A stretch of DNA of 64,000 bases from Flavobacterium omnivorum (GCF_900099915.1 NZ_FNDB01000005.1:186001-250000), one strand, 5' to 3'; counted from the first letter of the stretch, positions 20,252-27,732 are shown. Program-made: numbers and translations. The notes: generated from the letters alone by a model not told the origin.

Positions 20252-20282
20252 AAGGACCTTCTGGTTTTCAAACCACGTCCTT
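20252..20282 (-). promoter_or_regulatory. Leader hairpin with T-run upstream of the hybrid kinase (possible attenuator)
   Basis: On the minus strand AAGGAC-G-TGGTTT-GA-AAACCA-GAAG-GTCCTT is followed by TTT. This is a two-part stem with a small loop, about 40 nt before the ATG at 20211. It has the form of an intrinsic terminator located in the leader. No plausible gene end lies on this strand just upstream, so it is either an attenuator or the end of an unseen small transcript. Confidence 0.5.
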
Positions 20283-20476
20283 AATCAGGAACGCGAATGC
20301 GAATTAAAAAAATCCTCTATAATTAAAAGCTTTAAAAGTAAGAAATATTTAACGTTCTTAGTATTTTAGGGGCTTAAACAAATCTGAGAATGAGACAAAA
20401 GTTGTTCATTTAAGTACTATCCGCATTAATTTGAAACGGTATTATTTATTTTTATTTCAATATAGGCCTGCTATTT

Positions 20477-21894
20477 ATGATTCTCTTGACCATTATATTA
20501 TTAATTGGTTTGGCTAACAGCATCCAACACAAACATGCTATTTTAAGAAATTTTCCGGTTTTGGGTTATTTCAGATATTTATTCAAAATGATAGCTCCAG
20601 AAATACAACAATATTTTATAGAACGTTCCACTGATGGAAAACCTTTTTCAAGAAATGAGCGTTCCCTCATATATCAGAGAGCCAAAAATATCGATTCTAC
20701 TACTCCTTTTGGAACACAACTCAATTTAAACGATACCCATTATGAAGGCATTAAACATTCCATTTTTCCTCCGGTTGTCAATGAGGAACTTCTTCGAATA
20801 ACAATTGGAGGAAAAAACTGTTTACAGCCTTATTCAGCTTCTTTATTGAATATTTCTGCAATGAGTTTTGGTTCTTTGAGTGAGAATGCTATCATGGCTC
20901 TAAATAAAGGAGCATTAAAAGGAAACTTCTATCACAATACAGGTGAAGGCGGCTTAACCGAATTCCATCAGCAAGGAGGTGATGTTACTTGGCAAATAGG
21001 AACGGGTTATTTTGGTTGTCGCGATGATAGAGGTGGATTTGACGGTGTAAATTTGCTAAAAAAGCAAATTTACCAGAAGTAAAGATGATTGAGATTAAAT
21101 TATCACAAGGAGCTAAACCAGGCCATGGAGGAGTTTTACCGGCAGCAAAAAACACGGTACAAATTGCTAAAATAAGAGGTATTTCACTAGATACAACGAT
21201 TCTTTCACCACACAATCATTCTGCTTTTGAAGATTTTAAAGGTTTGATTGCTTTCATATCAAAATTACGAGCACTTTCAAATGGAAAACTAATAGGCTTG
21301 AAACTTTGCATCGGGGACACTACAGAATTTGAGATGATTTGCCAAGAAATGATTAATCAAAACTGCTTCCCCGATTTTATCACTGTTGACAGTGCCGAAG
21401 GTGGAACGGGAGCTGCACCATTAGAATTTGCAGATTGTGCGGGAATGCCATTTGAACCTGCACTTATATTTGTCAATAAAACTTTAGTAAGTTTTGAAAT
21501 TAGAAACAGCATACGTATTATTTGCAGTGGGAAAATGATATCGGGCTATTCAATATTGAGCGCAGTTGCACTTGGTGCACATATTTGCAATAGCGCTCGA
21601 AGCTTTATGTTTTCAATAGGCTGTATTCAAGCATTACGTTGCAATACCAATACATTCCCTGCAGGAGTGGCTACACAAGACAAAATTTTAATAAAAGGAT
21701 TAGTTGTAACAGACAAATCAGAACGTGTTTTTCATTTTCATAAAAACACATTGCATTCGGCAAATGAACTACTCGCTGCCGCAGGAAAAAAAGCTACAAA
21801 GATAGATATAAACATTTTCATGCGTGGTGATGAATTTGCTCATTTAACCGATTTGTACTTTCCCGATAATTTAAAAAGCGTAATCAGAAATTAA
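20477..21894 (+). pseudogene. FMN-binding glutamate-synthase-like protein, split by a -1 frameshift
   Basis: Two reading frames (20477-21082 and 21085-21894) together encode one membrane-anchored protein of the glutamate synthase alpha-subunit-like family. The first has an N-terminal helix, NFPVLGYFRYLFKM and the FMN-site segment MSFGSLSENAIMALNKGA. The second has KLSQGAKPGHGGVLP, VDSAEGGTGAAPLEF and the C-terminal CNTNTFPAGVATQ. The shift lies at 21047-21064. Homologues read about NFAKKANLPEVKMIEIK here, so one base is missing in the short T run at 21052-21054. The zero frame also contains A-AAA-AAG (21058-21064), a classical -1 slippery heptamer that would restore the frame. It is either a pseudogene, a sequencing error or, less likely, recoded. 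Confidence 0.85.
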
Positions 21895-21912
21895 AATTGA
21901 AAATTATACCAA

Positions 21913-22052
21913 TAAAAAGGAGGACCTTTTGAGTCCTCCAGTTGTTGATTTTGATTTACCATTATCAACTCATACTGTATATCGTATAGCTGATTATTGA
22001 ATTGTCAATAATCTTCTGGTGAAGATAAACACTCAAGTAATTAATCAAAACC
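21913..22052 (-). ncRNA. Small RNA copy 1 of a five-copy tandem family
   Basis: Transcription should start near 22052, just after TATCTTTG at 22058-22065, and end in the terminator GGAGGAC/GTCCTCC (21919-21939) with a T-run. The 5' segment GGTTTTGATT pairs with 3' AATCAAAATC to close the molecule. A perfect internal 9-bp hairpin GATTATTGA/TCAATAATC and a 6-bp hairpin ATCTTC/GAAGAT lie inside. No reading frame is shared by the copies. The ends are predicted, not measured. Confidence 0.8.
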
Positions 22053-22057
22053 ACACT

Positions 22058-22118
22058 CAAAGATACCATTTACTTTCAGTAAAAAAGACATCAATCATGG
22101 TCTTAACTAATCATTAAC
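22058..22118 (-). promoter_or_regulatory. Promoter and upstream element of sRNA copy 1
   Basis: Minus-strand -7 box TATCTTTG at 22058-22065. Two TTAAC half-sites (plus strand 22103-22107 and 22114-22118) sit 11 bp apart and start exactly 38 bp from the -7 box. No TTG lies at the usual -33 distance. Confidence 0.7.
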
Positions 22119-22222
22119 TATCTGAATATAAACCATTAAAACAGCATTATTCATTAGCCTCTTTTTTGAAAAATATGTTTTAAAATGAATTGACAAATAA
22201 ATATTAATTTTCAGTGAAGACA

Positions 22223-22356
22223 TAAAAAAGGAGGTCTTTTTACAGACCTCCAATTCAGATTTTGATTTGTTATTATCAGCTTATATCTTTCGATACAACT
22301 AACTCTTAGATATGCTACTCTTTGCAGATGGCCGTATTCAAGAACAAAGCGAAATC
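22223..22356 (-). ncRNA. Small RNA copy 2 of a five-copy tandem family
   Basis: Nearly the same sequence as copy 4. Starts near 22356 and ends in GGAGGTCT/AGACCTCC (22230-22251) plus T6. The closing helix pairs GATTTCGCTTTGTT at the 5' side with AACAAATCAAAATC at the 3' side (12 of 14 positions). Inside is a GAAA tetraloop hairpin GTATC-GAAA-GATAT (22283-22296). It has the shared block CATCTGCAAAGAGTAGC, found also in copy 4 and, with one change, in copy 5. Confidence 0.85.
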
Positions 22357-22361
22357 ATACT

Positions 22362-22422
22362 CAAAGATACCGCAAATTTCATTTTAAACAATTTTAAAAA
22401 AGCACTTTAACTAATTATTAAC
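22362..22422 (-). promoter_or_regulatory. Promoter and upstream element of sRNA copy 2
   Basis: TATCTTTG at 22362-22369 with TTG at 22389-22391 on the minus strand, spacer 19 bp: a full Bacteroidota consensus promoter. TTAAC half-sites at 22407-22411 and 22418-22422 begin 38 bp from the -7 box. Confidence 0.85.
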
Positions 22423-22479
22423 TATATGATATTCAATATATTAATTAAGAACGGTAAAATACATTTTAACATAAGCCAC

Positions 22480-22616
22480 AAAAAAGGAGGCCTTTTTAAA
22501 GGGCCTCCTATGTGATTCTGAATTACCGATATTAACTCTTACCGTTGCTGGTATAGTCTATTGTGAGTTATCAATCTCATTATAAGATTGACATTCCCAA
22601 GTATTCAATCAGAATC
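22480..22616 (-). ncRNA. Small RNA copy 3 of a five-copy tandem family
   Basis: The most divergent copy. Starts near 22616 and ends in GGAGGCC/GGCCTCC (22486-22508) plus a T-run. Its closing helix GTGATTCTGA/TCAGAATCAC keeps full pairing although both strands differ from the other copies (T to C opposite A to G). An internal perfect 7-bp hairpin TCAATCT/AGATTGA is present. Conserved structure with changed sequence is the main evidence for a functional RNA. Confidence 0.8.
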
Positions 22617-22621
22617 ACTCC

Positions 22622-22682
22622 CAAAGATATAATTTGTTTCTACAACAATCAACTGTTAATCAGCATTTAACCAATATTTAAC
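22622..22682 (-). promoter_or_regulatory. Promoter and upstream element of sRNA copy 3
   Basis: TATCTTTG at 22622-22629, with a TTG at 22650-22652 giving a 20-bp spacer. TTAAC half-sites at 22667-22671 and 22678-22682, again 38 bp from the -7 box and 11 bp apart. Confidence 0.8.
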
Positions 22683-22827
22683 GCAATTAATTTGTGGTCT
22701 ACAAATTGTCTTCAATTACACATTATACCGTTAAATTAGTTTAGGAAATTTTAATAAAAAATTAATTCAACAAAAATTGGATCAAAAAAATAGACCAGGT
22801 CAAAAATCCTATTTTGGCATAAGGCCA

Positions 22828-22962
22828 TAAAAAAAGGAGGTCTTGTTACAGACCTCCAATTCAGATTTTGATTTGTTATTATCAGATTACATCTTTCGAT
22901 GCACCTAACTATCAAATACGCTACTCTTTGCAGATGGCCATATTCAAGAACAAAGCAAAATC
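22828..22962 (-). ncRNA. Small RNA copy 4 of a five-copy tandem family
   Basis: Sister of copy 2, with about ten substitutions. Starts near 22962 and ends in GGAGGTCT/AGACCTCC (22836-22857) plus T7. The closing helix is GATTTTGCTTTGTT with AACAAATCAAAATC (13 of 14). The tetraloop hairpin is TGCATC-GAAA-GATGTA (22888-22903); relative to copy 2 an A-U pair has become G-C, a compensatory double change. Confidence 0.85.
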
Positions 22963-22967
22963 ATACT

Positions 22968-23028
22968 CAAAGATAAGGCATATTATAATTTAAAATACTC
23001 AAAAAAAGCACTTTAACTAATTATTAAC
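22968..23028 (-). promoter_or_regulatory. Promoter and upstream element of sRNA copy 4
   Basis: TATCTTTG at 22968-22975. The nearest TTG gives a 24-bp spacer, slightly long. TTAAC half-sites at 23013-23017 and 23024-23028 keep the 38-bp and 11-bp spacings. Confidence 0.75.
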
Positions 23029-23089
23029 TTAATGATTTTAAGCATTTTAAGCCCGAATCAATAAAAGCAATGAACGACTGCATCAATAA

Positions 23090-23230
23090 TAAAAAAAGGA
23101 GGCCTTTTGAAGGGCCTCCGATTGTAGATTTTGATTTACCATTTATCAACTCATACCTTTCAGTATGAAATGACTATTTGAATAAGCTTCTCTTTGCAGA
23201 TGGTTTTACTCAAGTGATTAATCAAAACCA
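23090..23230 (-). ncRNA. Small RNA copy 5 of a five-copy tandem family
   Basis: Starts near 23230 and ends in GGAGGCC/GGCCTCC (23098-23119) plus T7. The 5' end GGTTTTGATTAATCACTTGA resembles copy 1, while the middle carries CCATCTGCAAAGAGAAGC like copies 2 and 4. The copy therefore looks like a mosaic. The closing helix is GGTTTTGATT/AATCAAAATC; an internal hairpin TCATAC/GTATGA is present. Confidence 0.8.
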
Positions 23231-23235
23231 CATAT

Positions 23236-23296
23236 CAAAGATACAACTTATGTTAGTTAAAAAAATTAAAAATAAAGATTTTAACTATTCATTAAA
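23236..23296 (-). promoter_or_regulatory. Promoter and upstream element of sRNA copy 5
   Basis: TATCTTTG at 23236-23243. Upstream half-sites TTAAC (23281-23285) and degenerate TTAAA (23292-23296) have the same 38-bp and 11-bp spacing. No clear -33 TTG. This is the outermost copy. Confidence 0.65.
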
Positions 23297-23395
23297 ATAC
23301 TAATTTACAATTAGTTACAAATGATTTCTGTTAAAACAAAAGCAGCAGATTATAATACTGAAAAAGTGCCTCGGCAATGGTATTGATGACATATA

Positions 23396-23424
23396 TTGTA
23401 GAATATTTAAAAAATGTATCTTTG
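23396..23424 (+). promoter_or_regulatory. rdgB promoter
   Basis: TTG (23396-23398), 18-bp spacer and TATCTTTG (23417-23424): a full consensus. It lies 24 nt before the ATG at 23449 and excludes the upstream in-frame ATG at 23377 as the normal start. Confidence 0.75.
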
Positions 23425-23448
23425 GAGAATCAAATTAAATCAAAAAAA

Positions 23449-24027
23449 ATGCAACTCGTTTTCGCTTCTAATAACAAAAACAAAATCCTAGAATTACAAA
23501 GCATGCTTCCTGATACAATACTTATATTGAGTCTTGAAAGTATTAGATGCTTTGAAGACATTCCAGAAACAGCTGGAACTATTGAAGGGAATGCAATTCA
23601 AAAAGCAAATTATGTGACTGAAAAATTTGGCTACAATTGCTTTGCCGATGATACTGGACTAGAAGTAGACGCTTTGAATGGTGATCCTGGCGTTTACTCC
23701 GCTCGCTATGCGGGGGAACAGCGCAACGCAGATGATAATATGAATAAATTATTGGCTATGCTTGGCAGCAAAAATAACAGAGCTGCACAGTTTAAAACCG
23801 TTATGGCATTAAATCTAAATGGCAACCAGCATCTTTTTACTGGAATAGCACGAGGATTGATCACTTCAAAAAAAATTGGAGATCAGGGTTTTGGATACGA
23901 TCCCATTTTTCAGCCAGACGGATATGACGAAACATTCGCCCAATTATCATTAGAGATAAAAAATAAAATCAGTCATAGGGGAAAGGCAACTAAAAAACTA
24001 ATTGATTTTTTGAAAACATCCGAATAG
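23449..24027 (+). CDS. rdgB: XTP/dITP diphosphatase (RdgB/HAM1)
   Basis: A 192-residue house-cleaning pyrophosphatase that hydrolyses dITP, XTP and related non-canonical purine nucleotides to monophosphates. It starts MQLVFASNNKNK, the substrate loop SNNxxK. It carries FADDTGLEVDALNGDPGVYSARYAG with the metal-binding acidic residues, GYDPIFQPDG, and the C-terminal SHRGKA. Length is usual (about 190-200). The consensus promoter immediately upstream fixes the start. It is monocistronic, between the sRNA cluster and the helicase gene. Confidence 0.95.
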   Translation: MQLVFASNNKNKILELQSMLPDTILILSLESIRCFEDIPETAGTIEGNAIQKANYVTEKFGYNCFADDTGLEVDALNGDPGVYSARYAGEQRNADDNMNKLLAMLGSKNNRAAQFKTVMALNLNGNQHLFTGIARGLITSKKIGDQGFGYDPIFQPDGYDETFAQLSLEIKNKISHRGKATKKLIDFLKTSE

Positions 24028-24202
24028 AGCACTGCAAACACACTCTTTCGAGCAAATTATTAAATTCTAAAGGGTATAATCCCACTAAAATAGCTGTGAC
24101 TGCATAGTATAATTTACAATTGAAAATATAACAATCTGATAATCAAATTGTAATAAATCATTAATTCTTAAAATAGCATTAGTTTATATGGATTATAAAC
24201 AG

Positions 24203-24210
24203 TAATTTTG
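24203..24210 (+). promoter_or_regulatory. -7 box of the DEAD-box helicase gene
   Basis: TAATTTTG, 21 nt before the ATG at 24232. Its location favours 24232 over the frame start at 24208, which would overlap it. Confidence 0.5.
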
Positions 24211-24231
24211 CACCCTATTTTAAAAATACAT

Positions 24232-26187
24232 ATGAATAAATTTGAACAATTAGGATTGAGTGAATCGTTACTGAAGGCGATTTTAGATCTAGGATTTGAA
24301 AATCCGACCGAAGTACAGGAGAAAGCGATTCCCCTATTATTGGAAAAAGACACAGATATGGTTGCGTTGGCTCAGACAGGGACAGGGAAAACGGCAGCAT
24401 TTGGATTTCCAGTTATTCAGAAAATTGATGCCAACAACAGAAACACACAAGCATTAATTTTATCTCCAACACGTGAACTTTGTTTGCAGATTACCAACGA
24501 AATTAAAAACTACTCGAAATACGAAAAAGGTATTAATGTGGTAGCAGTTTACGGTGGAGCTAGCATTACAGAACAAGCGAGAGACATAAAGAGAGGAGCA
24601 CAAATTATTGTAGCAACTCCAGGAAGAATGCAAGACATGATTAATAGAGGATTGGTAAACATTTCTCAAATCAACTACTGCATTCTTGACGAAGCTGACG
24701 AAATGTTAAACATGGGTTTCTACGAAGATATCGTAAACATCCTGTCTACCACGCCAGACGAAAAAAACACATGGTTATTCTCTGCAACAATGCCTGCTGA
24801 AGTAGCACGTATTGGAAAACAGTTCATGACTGATCCAATTGAAATTACTGTTGGAGCTAAAAATTCAGGTTCAGCTACCGTTTCTCACGAATTTTACCTT
24901 GTAAATGCACGTGACCGTTACGAAGCTTTGAAACGTTTAGCTGATGCTAATCCAGACATCTTCTCAGTAGTATTTTGTCGTACCAAAAGAGATACACAAG
25001 CTGTTGCTGAAAAATTAGTCGAAGATGGATACAGCGCTGCTGCCTTGCACGGAGATTTATCTCAAGCGCAACGTGATGGTGTAATGAAATCTTTTAGAGG
25101 TCGCCAAATCCAAATGCTTGTTGCGACAGATGTCGCTGCTCGTGGAATTGACGTTGATAATATTACTCACGTAGTAAATTACCAACTTCCTGACGAAATT
25201 GAAACGTACAACCACCGTTCAGGTCGTACGGGTCGTGCTGGTAAATTGGGTACTTCTATTGTAATTGTAACTAAAAGCGAATTGCGTAAAATTTCTTCTA
25301 TTGAAAGAATCATCAAACAAAAATTCGAAGAAAAAACTATTCCATCTGGGATTGAAATCTGCGAAATCCAATTATTGCACTTAGCTAATAAAATTAAAGA
25401 TGTAGAGGTTGATCACGAAATTGACAACTATTTACCTGCAATAAACAGCGTTCTTGAAGATCTTTCGAAAGAAGAATTAATCAAGAAAATGGTATCGGTT
25501 GAATTTAATCGTTTTATCAATTACTACAAGAAAACGAGAGACCTTTCTAATCAAGCTTCAGGTTCCGAACGAAGAGAACGTGATGACAGAGATGGTGCTC
25601 CAAGAGAAAACAACAATGGTGGTGCAACGAGATATTTTGTGAACATAGGTTCTAGAGATAACTTTGATTGGATGTCATTGAAAGATTACTTGAAAGAAAC
25701 ATTAGACTTAGGTCGTGATGACGTTTTCAAAGTTGATGTAAAAGAAGGTTTCTCTTTCTTTAACACTGATCCGGAACATACTGATAAAGTAATGGAAGTA
25801 TTGAACAACGTACAATTAGAAGGACGTAGAATCAATGTTGAAATTTCTAAAAATGAAGGTGGCGGAAGACGTGACCATAATGGAAGAAGCTCTGGTGGTG
25901 GTTTTGGCGGAGGTCGCTCTGGTGGCGAAAGAAGTTCTGCTCCAAGAAGAGAAGGTAGTTTTGCACCAAGAAGAGAAGGTTCAGGCGGTGGCTTTAGAAG
26001 CGATAGAAATTCAGCTCCAAGAGAAGGTGGATTTGGCGGAAGAAGCGATTCTAGAAGTGCTGCTCCAAGAAGAGAAGGTGGTTTTTCATCTGACAGACCT
26101 AGAACTGAAGGTTCATCAGATAGAGCACCTAGACGCTCTGAAAGCTTTGGTGACGCACCAAGACCAAGAAGACCAAGAAGAGACTAA
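24232..26187 (+). CDS. DEAD-box ATP-dependent RNA helicase with RNA-binding tail (DeaD/CsdA-like)
   Basis: The 651-residue protein has a Q motif (FEQLGLSESLLKAI), motif I AQTGTGKT near residue 47, PTRELCLQI, TPGRM, DEAD near residue 153, SAT, and RSGRTGRAG in the second RecA domain. Residues about 465-540 form a DbpA-type RRM-like domain (RYFVNIGSRDNFDWMSLKDYL). A Gly/Arg/Ser-rich tail from about residue 541 has repeats like SAPRREG and is probably disordered and RNA-binding. This layout is typical of cold-shock and ribosome-assembly helicases. The repetitive tail opens a second long frame (25835-26200) that is not a gene. Confidence 0.95.
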   Translation: MNKFEQLGLSESLLKAILDLGFENPTEVQEKAIPLLLEKDTDMVALAQTGTGKTAAFGFPVIQKIDANNRNTQALILSPTRELCLQITNEIKNYSKYEKGINVVAVYGGASITEQARDIKRGAQIIVATPGRMQDMINRGLVNISQINYCILDEADEMLNMGFYEDIVNILSTTPDEKNTWLFSATMPAEVARIGKQFMTDPIEITVGAKNSGSATVSHEFYLVNARDRYEALKRLADANPDIFSVVFCRTKRDTQAVAEKLVEDGYSAAALHGDLSQAQRDGVMKSFRGRQIQMLVATDVAARGIDVDNITHVVNYQLPDEIETYNHRSGRTGRAGKLGTSIVIVTKSELRKISSIERIIKQKFEEKTIPSGIEICEIQLLHLANKIKDVEVDHEIDNYLPAINSVLEDLSKEELIKKMVSVEFNRFINYYKKTRDLSNQASGSERRERDDRDGAPRENNNGGATRYFVNIGSRDNFDWMSLKDYLKETLDLGRDDVFKVDVKEGFSFFNTDPEHTDKVMEVLNNVQLEGRRINVEISKNEGGGRRDHNGRSSGGGFGGGRSGGERSSAPRREGSFAPRREGSGGGFRSDRNSAPREGGFGGRSDSRSAAPRREGGFSSDRPRTEGSSDRAPRRSESFGDAPRPRRPRRD

Positions 26188-26275
26188 CATTCATTGTTAA
26201 TTTTCTTGTAATTATATACTGGAACTACAAAATATTTAATCTTGATTTATTACTTTTAAAGTCTTAAATCAGTGT

Positions 26276-27043
26276 ATGAAATATTTTGTAGTTTTTTTGT
26301 TTACAATCCTCTCTGCGATTGCTGTTGCACAAGTTAAAGAACCTTCCCAAAAAGTTGATGGCATCATCATCAGTAACACAACTAGACAGTCTTTACCTAA
26401 TGTGAATATCATAAATATCAATAAAGTAAGAGGTGCAACTACTGACTCAAGAGGATATTTTGAAATCGATGTGCAGCTCAACGACACACTTCACATTACT
26501 AGCTTAGGTTTTCAATCGCTCCGCGTGCGCGTTACCAATGACTGGATCAAAAATAAAAGCACAAAAATACAACTTACTGAAAAAGCCATTGCACTTGAAG
26601 AAATAGTAATACGTCCCTTTAATTTAACAGGATATCTAGAAGTTGACACTAAAATTATTCCCGTTAAAGAAAACTACAGGTACAGCATTTCAGGGTTAAC
26701 CCAAGGATATGAAGCAGGCGCTTATTCTCCAAATGCCTTTGGAAGAGTACTTGGATCCATCTTTAATCCAGCAGATGTGCTCTATAATTTTTTTGGTAAA
26801 AACCCAAAAGAGCTTAAGAAACTTAAAGAGATGAAAAAAGATGACACGGTTCGAAATCTACTAGAATCTAAATTTGACAGAGAAATGATTTCCGTACTTT
26901 TAGGCGTTGAAAAAAATGAAATAGCTGAAATTCTCCAGCGTTGCAACTATTCCGAATCTTTTATACAATCCGCAAACGACTTACAAATCATGGATGCTAT
27001 AAGTGGTTGTTATGAGGAATATAAGGTTTTGAAAAAGAAATAA
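26276..27043 (+). CDS. Secreted protein with CarboxypepD_reg-like domain
   Basis: A 255-residue exported protein with signal peptide MKYFVVFLFTILSAIAVAQ. A carboxypeptidase-regulatory-like beta-sandwich covers about residues 25-105 (DGIIISNTTRQSLPNVNIININK, TTDSRGYFEI, LHITSLGFQSLRV), the same fold found at the N-terminus of TonB-dependent receptors. The C-terminal 150 residues are helical, charged and not recognised. There is no barrel, so this is a stand-alone periplasmic or outer-membrane-associated protein. A possible terminator follows at 27070. Confidence 0.75.
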   Translation: MKYFVVFLFTILSAIAVAQVKEPSQKVDGIIISNTTRQSLPNVNIININKVRGATTDSRGYFEIDVQLNDTLHITSLGFQSLRVRVTNDWIKNKSTKIQLTEKAIALEEIVIRPFNLTGYLEVDTKIIPVKENYRYSISGLTQGYEAGAYSPNAFGRVLGSIFNPADVLYNFFGKNPKELKKLKEMKKDDTVRNLLESKFDREMISVLLGVEKNEIAEILQRCNYSESFIQSANDLQIMDAISGCYEEYKVLKKK

Positions 27044-27069
27044 ATACAATGAAAATCCAGTCGGTTTAA

Positions 27070-27116
27070 TTTCTAATTCTACAATTCCTCGCTAGCAGTA
27101 GCGATTAGAAATTTTT
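27070..27116 (+). terminator. Possible terminator after the CarboxypepD_reg-like gene
   Basis: Outer stem TTTCTAAT/ATTAGAAA with inner stem CGCTA-GCAG-TAGCG and then TTTTT. The left arm is interrupted by 12 unpaired bases, so strength is uncertain. Confidence 0.45.
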
Positions 27117-27551
27117 ACTTTAATCCGATACATTTATGTCAGAATTAAAATTCCAATAAAATTTAATCGATTGATAGGATTGCATTTCAAAGTATACACT
27201 ACAACAATAACGATAATACAATTATAGGAATTTACAGGTGTCAATGCCGTAAACTTTAAACTTGGTAGTATTTTTTATCAGGGTCTATCGCGACAATTGT
27301 TAGTTTCAAAATAATTATTACTGCGGTAAAGATTCTATATGTTAATTAAAATCTAGAACAGAACTTCTTATTTACGAAGAGAGACTCCTCCATCTTTTCA
27401 ATATGTCAATTACATCTCACTCTTTGTATGCCATGGGAGTATTGATAATTAATCATTGAAGGAACGTTTTAAAAATATTTTTTGATTCCAAATCAAAAAA
27501 ATTATATACTTTTACTTACATCATAAAAAACTAATCTTAAAAATCTATATC
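27117..27551. other. Gene-free stretch
   Basis: About 430 bp with no supported reading frame on either strand and no repeat that I can match elsewhere in the window. The last 50 bp hold the presumed promoter of the small basic protein, including TTTACTTACA at 27511-27520. Confidence 0.5.
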
Positions 27552-27662
27552 ATGGCAAAAAGTCAAGACGCAAAGAAAACAGCTAAAAAAGAGCCATTGA
27601 AAACGGCTAAGGAAAAGAAAGAAGAAAAGAGAGACAAGAAAAACACTCCAAAAAGAGATTAA
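27552..27662 (+). CDS. Very small lysine-rich basic protein (36 aa)
   Basis: ATG to TAA encodes a 36-residue peptide beginning MAKSQDAKKTAKKEP and ending TPKRD; 15 residues are lysine and the rest mostly Ala, Glu, Asp and Thr. It is followed 8 bp later by a strong terminator. An upstream TATACTTTTACTTACA region resembles that of the larger lysine-rich protein at 38234. It may bind nucleic acid by charge or be intrinsically disordered. Function is unknown and the call rests on frame, context and composition. Confidence 0.6.
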   Translation: MAKSQDAKKTAKKEPLKTAKEKKEEKRDKKNTPKRD

Positions 27663-27670
27663 CTACTATT

Positions 27671-27714
27671 AAAAAAGGCTGCCTAAAGTTTCAACACTCT
27701 AGGCAGCCTTTTTT
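27671..27714. terminator. Bidirectional terminator between the basic peptide and guaB
   Basis: AAAAAA-GGCTGCCTA / TAGGCAGCC-TTTTTT with a 14-nt loop. The A and T runs on both sides serve the plus-strand small gene and minus-strand guaB. Confidence 0.9.
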
Positions 27715-27732
27715 ATGCTTTTAGCTTAAAAT

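Noticed and set aside
21085-21894. A separate gene starting at ATG 21085
   Set aside because: Its start lies in the middle of a conserved domain, and the upstream frame supplies exactly the missing N-terminal half, so it is one gene with a frameshift.
21900-23300. CRISPR-like or simple tandem repeat array
   Set aside because: The repeated units are about 130 nt, differ strongly inside, and each carries a promoter box and a terminator. Short identical repeats with unique spacers are absent.
25835-26200. A second protein in another frame of the helicase tail
   Set aside because: It is the out-of-frame reading of the repetitive Gly/Arg/Ser tail, with low-complexity Val/Glu/Leu composition and no start signal.
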